Assembly (NCBI GenBank): GCA_963680875.1
Contig: OY804579.1
Coordinates: 32,411,804-32,475,803 of the forward strand
From: Bathymodiolus brooksi
Lineage: Eukaryota; Mollusca; Bivalvia; Mytilida; Modiolidae
Direction of reading: 5' to 3'
Length of the DNA: 64,000 bases
Part shown: positions 28,901 to 43,900 of the stretch, piece after piece
Numbering within the stretch: position 1 is the stretch's first letter
How the letters are laid out: the number at the start of each line of letters is the position of its first letter
Made by a program: the position numbers and the translations under genes
The notes under the pieces: generated by a model
Told to the model about the DNA's origin: nothing
Databases searched by the model: none
The model's input: only the letters and a program-made list of their open reading frames with translations

Positions 28901-31900
28901 AAATAGTTTCTCTTAATTCGGACAGATGGGTAAGCGAATGAGTGTAAAACAATGTACGTGCCTATTCGTCATGTAAAAATACAAATAAGTACCTGTTAAT
29001 CTAAATACATGTACCCCAATATACACTAATGTTGATTCAGTATATAATATATCATTTATTATAATAGTAATGTTATTATCTGTATTCAGATCTTCAGCTT
29101 GGATCTCTTTCTTCCAATCATAGTTGTCTGCCGAAGGATATTTATTTCTGCTGATGTATATAGTATGATCCATGTCCTCAACAACGTTTTGTATACAGAA
29201 TATCAAGCTATCATTGGGATTATTCCAGTACATGCTATACGTTAACATCTGTGATGTTGATTCATTCTTTTCTACAGGAATGGCTAGTTGGACAGACTTC
29301 ATTGGTGATTTTAGATCAGAATTCTTAAGTTTTATTGTTGATGGTATAACGGAAGTGTTACCATGGATATCATCGGTAACAGAAACAGTAACAGTCTTTG
29401 ATGATATGTATTTTGATTCGTCATCCCACGAGAACGGTGTGTGATCATAGAACGTTACCTACAACGACAGTTTATACATTTTAATGAGCAAGATGGAAAC
29501 ATGCCTTACAGCGGTGCCATACTCAAAATATATATTTACTTGTATCGCTCGTATATATCTATGCAAACTACAATTGGTGTCCCGTTCGTATATAAAAGAA
29601 TACAGTATATTAAACAACAAAGCGGGACATTTTCTAAAACAATCAACTATCATCTTGTATCTGTTTCTAGGTGGAAATATTTAATGCATATATACCATAG
29701 TAAATTGGAGATGTATCCTGTAGTTGTATTATTTGTGCGTTACTACGAGTGAATGTTTGCTGAAATTTCCATTTTGTAGACATTTTCAAGAAGGAAATTA
29801 AGATTTGGTCAGTTCGCAATGCTTCTCGCGACGGGTAAGCAGTTCCCATCTCTGTAAGACACCCATCATGTTACCCATATAGTCAAAGAAATTATGTGTT
29901 TTACAGAAAAACAACGAGAATCTAGTTGCGTACATAGTGTGACAATAATGTTTTTGGTAGATACAAGGTTGCGTGGTGTTGAGGACATTTCTGTTCTTGG
30001 TTGATACAAGGTTGCGTGGTGTTGAGGACATTTCTGTTCTTGGTAGATACAAGTTTGCGTGGTGTTGAGGACATTTTGTTGTTGTAAATGTGATTTGTTT
30101 GAACTACGAGATCCAACGAATAATGATGGGGTTTTTTTTTTAAACATTTGTATCATTTTAATTATTCTATATACCTGAACATTTTGCTCGTCCATAGACG
30201 TAGAATCAGCCGGAACAAATTCAATCTTCGCGTCCTCATGTGAGAGTCCAGAGTCCAGTAATTCATAAACAAATTTCGTATCCTTTGTAGTATTGACATG
30301 TGCGTATTGTACATAGACAGGCAACTGCTTACGAAAATTTAATTCTTGTAACACTTTTCCTAGAGTGGAAATGGCTTCTAATAAACTAGGAACTACATTC
30401 TTGACCTGAAGTCAGATGAAAGAATGCTTTAGACAAACAGTTCTAGATTTAGCTACATAGATAGATAGGTATCCAAATGAAATCAATGCAAAAGAGATAT
30501 ATATCCGACATTTCCAGTCGATTTATACTTTAATATTTACAATGATTGAATAATTGATTGATTGGTGTCTAACCCTAACGTTAGCAGTATTTCAGCTATA
30601 TCGTGGATTGAGCAATATTTACAAATTAACTGCCTCAACTACAAGATTCTTAGAAATAAAACATATGTGTGTATAAAACAATTTATAGAAACAATTATAG
30701 GATTGTATAACAAATAAAAGAAAAATTAAATGGATTAAAAGAGTTTTTATATTTATATTTTAGTATATAAATTAATTTGTTAAAATAATCAAAATAGTGT
30801 CGTCTGCGACATTTGTAAACAAATCAGATATTGTCACTGACAATAAGAAACATTAACATTCAAATATTTACGATTAACGTGACGTGGACTTGCAAACAGA
30901 TTCACCATTACTCATTTTTATAAATCTCTGTTTGTAACCCAGTTGATATGTTATATAATATGTTCCTCTCATTTTTATAAACCCCTGTTTGTAACCCAGT
31001 TGATATGCTATATAATATGTTCCTCTCATTTTTATAAACCCCTGTTTGTAACCCAGTTGATATGCTATATAATATGTTCCTCTTATTTTTATCAACCCCT
31101 GTTTGTAACCCAGTTGATATGCTATATAATATGTTCCTCTCATTTTTATCAACCCCTGTTTGTAACCCAGTTGTTATGTTATATAATATGTTCCTTTCAT
31201 TTTTATAAACCCCTGTTTGTAACCCAGTTGATATGCTATATAATATGTTCCTCTCATTTTAATAAACCCCTGTCTGTAACCCAGTTGATATGCTGTATAA
31301 TATGTTCCTCTCATTTTTATCAACCACTGTTTGTAACCCAGTCGATATGTTATATAATATGTTCCTCTCATTTTTATAAACCCCTGTTTGTAACCCAGTT
31401 GATATGCTATATAATATGTTCCTCTCATTTTTATAAACCCCTGTTTGTAACCCAGTTGATATGCTATATATTATGTTCCTCTCATTTTTATCAGCCTAAA
31501 ACCCCTGTTTGTAACCCAGTTGATATGCTATATAATATGTGCATTGTATTGTGTATTATGTGTACACGTTTAGATATAAGGGATAAAACCGTATCATTGC
31601 GCTGGTATACATTTATGTAATTTATATCTTAGAAAACGGGGGCCGTCGTGATCGTATGGTAGTTGGATTTACAATTACTTATGCAATTATGCAATCAATG
31701 CCTATCGCCACTAAAGTTGTGAGTTCAAATCCCGCTCATTGAGAGGTGCACTCGATACAACATTATGTGATAAAGTTTGTCAGTGACTTGCATAATTTTC
31801 TCCGGTTTCCTTCATCAATAAAACTGACCAAAACAATATAACTGAAACATTGTTGAAAGTGGTGTTTAATACCATATCCCCAATCCAAGAAATGACACAC

Positions 31901-34900
31901 ACTGAAGACACAAACTTTCGGTTTGTGTCTTCAGTGTGTGTCATTTTTATGCATGTTTGATAATTCCGATTATGGGATAAATAAATTGTATTGTATCCTA
32001 TTTGTCATCTATTAATACACACCAAGTTATTTTGTAATTCCTGGTCTAATTCATTCTTGGAAGCAATCTGTGAGGCAATATAAGCTCTTTCCATATTAGT
32101 TAAATCAGCATCAGTTGGTTCAACAAATGTTTGTCTGTCAGCCAGAACTTCATGTATATTGTATATATCTAAGTGACATGGTGTCTCATAAGAAGAATTG
32201 GGTAAGATTCCCTCCAAAACATTATTTAATACTCGTAATATACCTTATAAAATAAATTTAAAACTCTTAGAATCAATACACTTTTAAAATACAAATAACA
32301 AAATGTGTACCGAATAAATCAAACAATAACTCTTACTTTCTGAAACATATACATTTTGTATTTCTTGATTAATATTCCCGAAGGATAATGGCTAGCACAA
32401 TACAGAGAGATGCAGCATGACAAATATGATTTAAAAACCACTAAGCCGTGAATTTATTATCGTTTGCTTGTTTGATGTTTTAGAAAAGAAATTGGTCAAA
32501 GGAGACAGTATTAAAGGCATGCAGTAGCTAGCTCAAATTGATTTTTTTTGTTTATATTAAAAGTTGCCAATATTCGATGTTTTATACTAATGTTCTGAAC
32601 AAGAAGCCAGGTTTAAAAAATATGCTATAATGTCGTAATTAGTGAAAAGAATTCGAATGTCTGTTGGTAAAATCGCCATTAACACACCTAATTATAAGTC
32701 GGTTGATTTTCCGAAGTTTGCCAGACACTGATAACTGCTATAAATAACCAGGATGCATGCTTTTTATGTAAATTCGTTATAATTAATACAATTTAAGAAA
32801 TATATATATGAAATTGGATCTGGCGTAATTAGTTAATATTATATAATGGTATTTAGTAAGAATGACACTTAAAATCTGAAATACGTGATGTAATCAATAA
32901 AAACAAACCCAAACTCTGCAAAGGGGCCTGATAATGGGAAAATTGTAAACAAATTGTATTGCATATTATTGACAACACTTGAGTTGACCTGATTATATTT
33001 TTTCCTAGAAAAAACAGTCATGAAGTTCATTATTTTAGTCTCTAATTTAAAAGAGATATCACCTAGTGTTTTCTCCTGAAAAAAAAAGAATAATATCAAA
33101 AAAGACGATGCAATTCTACTGTCAAAATACGATTCGGCCGTAAAAAGATACTAAATTATGCCTACCGTATACGTGTTGAAAAATGAAGTAGGTCGGTATA
33201 ACACTTTTTTTTTAATTTTTACACGAAATCCTCATTTGTGTCGTTTTCGTGTAGAATCTATCAATATTTTTGTTTGTGCCATACATGTACTTTTCCTTCG
33301 CAAACAATTTCGCACATGCGCAAACTCTTTACCGAATAGGTTCACTTTATAGGTCACGGAATATTTGAATATTGTACGGGTCAACATTGCATTCTTTAAT
33401 GGATACAAGAAAAATTTCAACTGCAATTAGTATAAAACATCGAATATTGGCAACTTTTAATATAAACAAAAAAATCAATTTGAGCGACTGTATGTGTATG
33501 ACGCGCGGTTATACAAAATGATCATATTAAACAGCAGTTCAGAGAGAAGAGTTTGAAGATACCAAAGGGGCAATCAGAATCCGTATATCGAAGAAGAACA
33601 GACAAAGTACAAAAGGACAAACAACGATAAACAAAACATACATATAAAACTAAAGATCGAGTAACACGAACCCCACTAATAACCGGGGGTGAACTCAGAT
33701 GCCCAGAATGGTAAGCAGTTCCTGCTCCACTAATGACGCCCGTCGTGTTAATCAGAGTTCCTGTCACATACAGGTTGTTAGGAAATTCTCTCGTCATTTA
33801 TGTATGTACGGGTATTGTACTTCATCATTACTGTCCTCTCTTCGGCAGGTAATAGTCCGTGCTGTTGTTGTTTTCACCTTTGTGTTTCTACAGTTGATTT
33901 GTTTTATATTGAACCATCCTTTAACTCCAGTATCACGCTTCATGTTCATGCATAGCTAATTAGAGTCTGTCTATTGGATAGGGAATATGCTTGTTGTCAA
34001 CAGAGACCTTGAAATCTCATATGGGTCAAATTATACATAATGGTCAACATCTATAGTGATGTCATTTGGAATTTTAACCAGTACATTTATAACATGTTAT
34101 GTGAATTATGATAAATGCAACCAACTAAGGTGGTTTATATGACTGTCTCGGTATCGGAGTTTGAGGTGATGGAATGTTAACAGGGTTCTAGCAATAATGT
34201 ATATCCCCATGGAGTCTATTTATTCGGTCAAATTTATATTAGCATATCATTCATATTTTATGTGCAGACTCGAGTTGCTTTTGGATGTCTCAAACATCAT
34301 AGTAAAATTACTTGCTGAATTCAATTGAGTACTTCCAAATTTCAAAATTGGCGTTGCTGCTAGTCCTATTTTATCTGAGGTATTTTATGGAATATGTCAC
34401 TGGAATACCATAACAACTTTACCTTCACATGTAGATAAGTAGTCCTCGTATTTGAGGTAATGCTCATTCTCTGCTAGAGTAACCAATTGGTCTAGTAGCT
34501 TTCTTTGCCCAGTAAACGCTAAAGACTAAAAATAATGTTTATGAAAAAGAACAACGGTATATAATATATGGATACTGTCGGAATATATCAAATAGTGACC
34601 TGAACTTTCGAAACAAGTAAATAAACGAGTCTCTGATGAATTGTTCTCACCTGCATAACTAAAATAATTTTTGCCTATAATGTACATATATTGTTTTTAT
34701 CCTGTAATGTGAAGAACTATGTATCAGTGCGTCCATTTTTATATTTTTGAAAAGAAAGCTTAAGCGGTGACTTGTCAATATATGAGCAAATACATTTGGT
34801 TTCATCTTTGTATGATGATACGTATGTGTAAATGTGTAGGAATTTCTATGTATGAATGCAAATAATTATGAGTGCATTTTGTCTTTTTATATACTTGCAT

Positions 34901-37900
34901 AAAGTAAATATGTACAAGAACATGTTTATTTATACTTGTATTATGGCATGTGTTTACAAGACGTCTAATTATACTTATAAGATAGTACAGATGTACGCTA
35001 TATTTAATGAATAAGTTGTACATGTATATGTTTTTCCACACAATTACCGACCTAACTTGAGCTTTAAGACAGATTGTTCCGTCAATAAACTAGTCTTAAC
35101 ATTGGGTTTTTTAAAAGAGGGCTTAATACATAATAGTGCATAACTTACGGTAGAGGAATTTGCAACGAACATTTTATTATTGATGGCTGTGGCAATACTA
35201 TAAACAATCTGGGCAATATTAACTGTAGATCTACTATCTCCGTCATCTGAAACAGACGCCAGTTTCTCTACAAAACTTGTCAACTCCTGTAATAATATTG
35301 CCAGTCATTAGTTAGAACGGTAACACTGGAATATGAATGGTGATATATAAAATGTTTTGTATATTTTGGGGTTACAATTAAACACTTAAAATTATATGCA
35401 TGTTGATTGTGTGAAAGAAAGCGAGACAATAAAACTGTAGCATATGTGTATTTAATGTGCTTAAACATTGATTTTCTTGGAATAAGTACACTGGACATGA
35501 TAATATTCAAATATTGGTCATTTTGATCTAAAATGTATTTGTCCTGTTTTTAGAAATAAAATAGTTTCAATAATAACTACGTAACTGATATCGTCCGTAA
35601 GCCATTGTAGATTGTTCAGTAAAAACTACGTAACTGATATCGTCGGTAAGCCATTGTAGATATAGTCGGTAGGCCATTGTAGATATCGTCGGTAAGCCAT
35701 TGTAGATATCGTCAGTAGGCCATTGTAGATATCGTCGGTAAGCCATTGTAGATATCGTCGGTAAGCCATTGTTGATATCGTCGGTAAGCCATTGTCTATA
35801 TCGTCGGTAAGCCATTGTAGATATCGTCGGTAAGTCATTGTAGATATCGTCGGTAAGCTATTGTAAATATCGTCGGTAAGCTATTGTAGAATGCGGTGGA
35901 TTACACTTTTCTTGATCTTCCTTCACGCCAAATTATATGAAAACCGTCTTTTTCGGCTTGTTCCGAAATTAACCTGTATTTAATAGTTCCATAGCAGCAA
36001 AACAAAACTAGAAATTTTCTATTGGCCAGATTGAACAGATTATTAAAGATGCTATCAACGGTTTAAAATGAAATAACCAAAATATGTCAGAGGAAGGCCC
36101 AGTGGGAGGTATGAGTCGTCACCCGTATGTTACCAGGTATACATAACTGACAAAACCACTGTCATATCTAATAGAATATCATGTTTATAAATAGAATATG
36201 TGCATCTTGAAGTAGCATTAACAAATGTTCATGGTTAAAATAGAGATGTGTTTATAAATGAAAAGGAACTTAGTATGTGTGATGGGTGTCAAAAGAATAT
36301 ATAATTGATTAATGTAAATGAATGTACACATTACATGTTTATTCTAAAGTAAATGAATGTACACATTACATGTTTATTCTAAAGTAAATGAATGTACACA
36401 TTACATGTTTATTCTAAAGTAAATGAATGTACACATTACATGTTTATTCTAAAGTAAATGAATGTACACATTACATGTTTATTCTAAAGTAAATGAATGT
36501 ACACATTACATGTTTATTCCTTTTAAAAAATAAACAAATTACAAAAAAAAACACGTGCATCTTGAAACGTAACATAATATGTATTCTTGATACTGTCACC
36601 CATGGATTTTGATACCTTATCCACTCATATGGATTGAAATAATTTTATTATCCATCCAATTACTTGCATTAATTATGGCTGTACTTGATACTACATCTCC
36701 CCTGTCTGGATTATAATACATATCTAATAATTCCTCAAAAGACCTTGATATAGTTGATCCATTATTTAACTTCTCAATCCCAAGATTCACCCATTCACCA
36801 GGATCCATATCAAAAAGTGTAGATGGAACACTCTACAAGGATAAACAGAATAAGGTCCAGGTAAATGGGGCGCGAATATACATATATAGAATAACTTCAG
36901 TGATGAAGGTCGAGACAGACATTATTGCCATTATCATAACCAGTCCGTAGGACGAGTATTGATACTAGTGATAATATATGTCTAAGTGTACAAATCTGAC
37001 TTAATCGTTGTTTTCGATATCGTCATAGTGTATTTGACGTAACATTGACTAATGTCAGAGTCAGGTCGTTGATACTATTACTCGGTGAAATGTAAGAAAA
37101 AATGTCCAAATTGCCGATAATGTTGAATAGTGTCCCGAGTAGAATGTTATATTTTATTGTATACGATTATAGTAATAAACAATCACATTTCGCAAATTCG
37201 TTTGTTTTGCTGAAAAATCAAACAAATTGTGAAGTATGTGTGCTTAAATGAATATGTTTTTGCTAATATTTTTCTTAGAAATGACCTTTACTTTATTCTT
37301 TACAAGATGTTGAATATATGAACACATCCTATTAACGTTGTTAAGCCTACAATCAGTATTGTCTTAGTTAAGCCAACAACAAAACAATGATCGTTCCATG
37401 CAAATACTGATCAAATTCAAGAGACCGTCGTGGTCGTGATCGCATGGTAGTTGGATTTACAACTGCTTGTGCAATCAGTGCATATCACCACTAAAGTTGT
37501 GAATTCGAACCTAGTTCATGGTAAGTTGTACTTGATACAACAATATGTGATGAAGTTTGTCAGTGACTTGCAACAGATCGGTGGTTTTCTCCAGATACTC
37601 CGGTTTGCTCCATCAATAAAACTGACCACCACGATATAACTGAAATATTGTTGAAAGTGGCGTTAAACACCATAAAACAAAACAAACAAAACTGATAGTC
37701 TTCACGATAAGTAAAATACGGTTATTATATATTACAAGATTATGGATTATTTTTACTTACCAGGTCTTCGACAGGATTACCTGCCACCTCTACATTCATT
37801 GCCACTTGTTTCACATTACCAGACCTCCAATAGTAATCAATGATGTCTGTAATGTTGGTAATAAACGTAGAAACACTTGTAACACCACCTGTATTGTATT

Positions 37901-40900
37901 GAGGAAAAATCTAAAAAATAAGAGTGACTTAATAAGTTACATACCTCACTCATATTGTAATAAATATTATTCAAGATTTGCACTGTTAATGTTTTGCTTT
38001 ATTTAGTGCCCTGTTGTTTATTTTGCATTATGATGGTAAATGTTCGACTTTGAGCGTACCTGATGAAGGTTATTCCAGAAACACGCCATGCGCATTGAGC
38101 GCACCTGATGAAGGTTATTCCAGAAACACGCCATGCTCACTGAGGGTACCTGATGAAGGTTATTCCAGAAACACGTCATGCACACTGAGCGTACCTGATG
38201 AAGGTTATTCCAGAAACACGCCATGAACACTGAGCGTACCTGATGAAGGTTATTCCAGAAATACGCCATGCGCACTGAGCGCACCTGATGAAGGTTATTC
38301 CAGAAACACGCCATGCGCACTGAGCGTACCTGATGAAGGTTATTCCAGAAACACGCCATGCGCACTGAGCGTACCTGATGAAGGTTATTCCAGAAACACG
38401 CCATGCGCACTGAGCGTACCTGATGAAGGTTATTCCAGAAACACGCCATGCGCACTGAGCGTACCTGATGAAGGTTATTCCAGAAACACGCCATGCGCAC
38501 TGAGCGTACCTGATGAAGGTTATTCTAGAAACACGCCATGCGCATTGAGCGTACCCCATGAAAGTTATTCCAGAAACACGCCATGCTCACTGAGGGTACC
38601 TGATGAAGGTTATTCCAGAAACACGCCATGCGCACTGAGCGTACCTGATGAAGGTTATTCCAGAAACACGCCATGCGCACTGAGCGAACCTGATGAAGGT
38701 TATTCCAGAAACACGCCATGCGCATTGAGCGTACCTCATGAAAGTTATTCCAAAAACACGCCATGCTCACTGAGGGTACCTGATGAAGGTTATTCCAGAA
38801 ACACGTCATGCGCACTGAGCGTACCTGATGAAGGTTATTCCAGAAACACGCCATGCACACTGAGCGTACCTGATGAAGGTTATTCCAGAAACACGCCATG
38901 CGCACTGAGCGAACCTGATGAAGGTTATTCCAGAAACACGCCATGCGCACTGAGCGTACCTGATGAAGGTTATTCCAGAAACACGCCATGCGCACTGAGC
39001 GTACCTGATGAAGGTTATTCCAGAAACACGCCATGCGCACTGAGCGTATCTGGTGAAGGTTATTCCAGAAACACGCCATGCGCACTGAGCGTACCTGATG
39101 AAGGTTATTCCAGAAACACGCCATGCGCATTGAGCGTACCTGATGAAGGTTATTCCAGAAACACGCCATGCGCACTGAGAGTACCTGATGAAGGTTATTC
39201 CAGAAACACGCCATGCGCACTGAGCGTACCTGATGAAGGTTATTCCAGAAACACGCCATGCGCACTGAGCGTACCTGATGAAGGTTATTCCAGAAACACG
39301 CCATGCGCACTGAGCGTACCTGATGAAGGTTATTACAGAAACACGCCATGCTCACTGAGCGTACCTGATGAAGATTATTCCAGAAACACGCCATGCGCAC
39401 TGAGCGTACCTGATGAAGGTTATTCCAGAAACACGCCATGCGCACTGAGCGTACCTGATGAAGGTTATTCCAGAAACACGCCATGCGCACTAACTTTGAT
39501 AGTAGATATCAAAGTTAGTGCGCATGGCGTGTTACTGGAATAACCTTCATTACTCTAAAATGATATTGTTTTGCATCACTCACTCTGCATTCCTTTACAA
39601 AAAAGTAAAGTTTGTTGATATGGTTGTTTTGAGCATAAGCAAGGGGACAGATGTGTAAAGTCCCACACACTATGGGGTTTACTTACTTGTCCTAAATGAT
39701 ATATACATTCAGTGTAGTCAATGAATATGTCATAAATCTGTACTTTAATAATAACTTGATAATTAAGTTCAGGTACACCTGGATTTATTTTGATATAATT
39801 CTCTTCTTGAGCTGAAAGTAAAAACAAATAAATTTCTGTGATTTATATATCCACAATAAATTATTTTTATTATTGTTCAGATCTCAACTATTATATAATT
39901 GATGCTATTGTTTGTACTAACTTAATTAATTAAACATTTTGCTAATTGACAAATTAGACCATTCCCTGTAATTGTATAATTAATTACATGTAGATATTTT
40001 AGATAATTGAAAAATCAGACCATACTTTGTAATTCAATAATTAATTACATTTATATATTTTGGCTAATTGATAAATCAGACCATACTTTGTAATTCAATA
40101 ATTAATTCCATGTAGATATTTTTGCTAATTGACAAATTAGAGGATACTTTGTAATTTAATAATTAATTAGACAGTTTCACTAGTTTAGAAATCAGACCAT
40201 ACTTTTGACTGGCATATTTAATTATACATTTACTAGATAATAAACTTTTGTATTGGCATAGTAATGTTAATCTTCACTTATTCCGTTGGATACTTAGTTG
40301 GAGACACAAGGAGAATAATCCACTTATATTTATGCTTCTGCATCAATAAAAGTGTGTAGATACCAAAGGAGTAATCAGGAACCGTAAATCGAAGAAGTAC
40401 AGACAATACAAATAAAACAAACAAAAGAACAAACAATGATCTACAAAACACTACACAGAAAACTAAAGATCGAGCAACACGAATCCCACTAAGAACCGGG
40501 GATGAAATTAAGTTCTCCGAAAGGGTTAGCTGTTCCTGCTCTGCATGTGACACCCGTCGTGACACTGTTAAACGACACTAACAGTATCAGATATGTATAA
40601 ATAAATACAAATAACATCAATAAAAAATGAACCCCTTACAAAACAAATGGTAGTGAAGACGAATATAACATCATTTGTATGCGGATATCGTAGCGGACAT
40701 CACAACACGGAACTACAAATGTAAGGAAATCATTTGACAACGCGAACAACACGAACCCCACTAAGATAAGTAAAACAACTGGTGAGAACTCGTGTGTTCC
40801 GGAAGGACAAGCAGTTTCTGCTCCACACATGGCACATAGATACACAGTTCAATCATATGACGAATATTTACATGATTTCATTCAATTTATTACCGAAATG

Positions 40901-43900
40901 ATAAATGAATCGATGCATATCCCCATGTCAATGATGAACTACGTTGAAAACACCATCGTCCTCCTTGTTCAACCCGAATGGTTTAATAATGCAACCAAAC
41001 TACAAAGAACTAAAAAGAAATACTTACAGCCATAATACAACATGATTTCTTGTCCTCTGGATGTGGGTTGTACTATCCGGAAGTTTAATTGTTCCTTCCA
41101 GTCAACGGAGTAGTCTTTATAATTTCTAAATCCTTCATCTTTCCAACCGGATGTTATTACTTTCTTTTCATCTGGATAAGATTTTTTTATTAAACATATA
41201 TTCTTGTTTTATTTTAAAGATTCCAAAATATAAAATTGAAACAGTGATGGTAGGATTTATCACAATATAAATTTACCCTAGTATGCCCAAAGCTATGTAT
41301 ATTATAAAAACAACAGAACACAAATATTGCTTTCATAAAGTAAAACATCGTTTGAGATATGACCAACTAAATTCCATTAATCACTAACTAAATGATATAC
41401 AAAAGTTTGTCTTAGATGTGATCCTTTGAGCACAATACTTTATTAGACAGGCCTAAGAGCATAAAAAACATATTGTATTGTATAGACACCGGTAATGATT
41501 TAAAACAGGCTGTTAATTTCTGGAACATTTGCCAAACTCTACAGCAACGATCGTACAATACAAATGTGCTTACATTTATGTCTATGGTCAGTCAAGGAGT
41601 GGTGGTGTATTATACCGGTATTATGCTTACACTTTTATTTATTCAGGGATATATTGGTTAGTATATCAACTTGACAGTCGGCATTTCTATAGGTATCAAT
41701 TGTGCTCCGCTTCACGCTCTTTTATTCGTATGAAGCAGACTTCATGGAGGGACTTTTCAAGAAAAACTAAAAGTAGGTAGCCCGGGCTTTTAATTTCACG
41801 TTCCTCTGAATTTCACTGAATAATTAATAGCTTGATGACTATGTTGTTCGTATATATCTTATTGAAATTGAGATAAAGGATATCACAGATAAATCTAGAT
41901 CTGTTTTATACCTTAATGTACGCCTCGAAATTGACATTGAGAGCCGGTCGAGAAAGAAACTATACGACAAAAGAGATGATTTCATTTTTCTAATTGTGAA
42001 TTTTCCATTGATATAAGGCTAAACTACAGTAACACCATCACATGAAGTATATATCTTTCAGTTGATACGATATTCTACAGTTTGTGCTTTCTATCAGGAA
42101 TTCATTGATACATGGTTGCTGCTAACTAAGAAGCTACAGAACAATGTTTTCATAATAATAAAATTGAAGTTAACTCGTCCGAGGTTTTATGCACCCAATG
42201 GTGATGACTAACCGCTACGGTATATTTGTATTACAAATGACCAAGGATATGTTTCCCTTGTCATTGTCATGATCCTGTCCTACTTTACTCGTTCATGACT
42301 TGATTACCAAATATGACTCCCATCGTATTTGTGACATTAGCAACACGACGGGTGCCACTAATGTAGTAGGAGTTGATCATAATTTCGGAGCACATAAGTT
42401 CAGCACCTGTTTTTGGCGTGGATTGTGTAGCTCAATCTTAAGTTTTTTGCGTAGTGTTTTGTTGACCAATTTTGTTTGTCCTTTTCTTTGTCAATGTATT
42501 GTCTATCTTCCCGTTTACGACTTCTGATAACCTCTGTGGATACTTAAAGATGCATCATTCTATTATTTGATCGAGTTTTAAATAATGAAACTCCTATGTC
42601 GTAATCAGATACAATACATACCCCAAATGTCGTCCTCTATTGAACAAGTACCATCGTACGGTAGAATATTTGTAGTGATCATCCAGATTACCGTACTTAT
42701 CTCCCCTGTTGAAAACTCTAAGAATGCTTCTATAAGATATCCGGTACTGGCATTCAATACATTGGAACTCATTATAAATTTTGATGTGTTGAGTTCTAAA
42801 AAAAATAATAAAGCGTACCTTATGTAATATACCGACGTTATGGTATTTTTTGCTTTTCATTTTCTTTCTATATAATACCAATTAATCTGCACAGAGAATC
42901 AGAAGAGTCGCAATTTCAGTAATTACACATACTTTAGCAATGAAAGAGTCAAGACATCACCAATGAAATATACAATAACAATTAGAGGAAGACACAAGAA
43001 TCAATCAGAATATGCAAAACAGGACCAATCAAACAAACTAACGACAAAAAATATCGAGAACAACAAAATACCATCAGTGAAACAAATAATACCAATACTG
43101 TGAAAGAATTATTATTCGTACAGTTTCAATTGTCGTGGATTTCGTTGTTCATTAAGACCACGAAATAAAAAATGTCTATACTATTATTTTTGATAAGCAT
43201 GTAAACATGAACTTAGGAACCCACGAAACAAGAAGGTGGACATAAACCATGAAAATTGATATCTACAAATACAAGTACTTTCATAGTAAACAAATCAGAA
43301 TATTGAGGGAAAATTATCAGCAGTAAATTAAATGGAACAGATTATGGAGAGTAAGAGTCACAAATAAAGCATACAATGCCAACAAGAACCTACAAAAATC
43401 ACAATTCGGATTGATAAATAAATTTATCCTGCAATGACAGCATTTACCGACCAATATAGCCTGCCCAATATTTTTTTTGATATCGTTTATTTACGATTTA
43501 AAATTGCAGGATAAATACAATACATGTGCACTGTCGAAGCATATAGGTAAATATGTGTATTCGGTGCGAAACGCGGGAAAAGGCTCGGCGAAGCCTCGCC
43601 TTTCCCCCCGTTTCTAAGCCTCATACACATATTACCTATATGCTTCGACAGTGCACAAGTATTGTATATAAATGAAACATGACATAATCTGGGGATAACA
43701 AAGTATCACCAGCGACACGTTTAATCACAAGGACACACTATAGAGACAAAACCAGTGATAAAATAAAAAAACAAATTATACCACAGTGTCGGAACAGTTC
43801 CAATATACAAGATAAAAAGAGACTAAATTGATACCTCTAGCACAAATATGCATTGCAACATGCAATTCCAAAAAGAAACCGATACAAAATTCGAATAGAT

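Noticed and set aside
30874..31620. 225-codon plus ORF and minus-strand ORFs with 19-residue repeats
   Set aside because: Frames of the 57-bp minisatellite.
38018..39543. 332-codon plus and 321-codon minus ORFs
   Set aside because: Products of a 45-bp array lying in an intron; kept as a finding about the repeat, not as genes.
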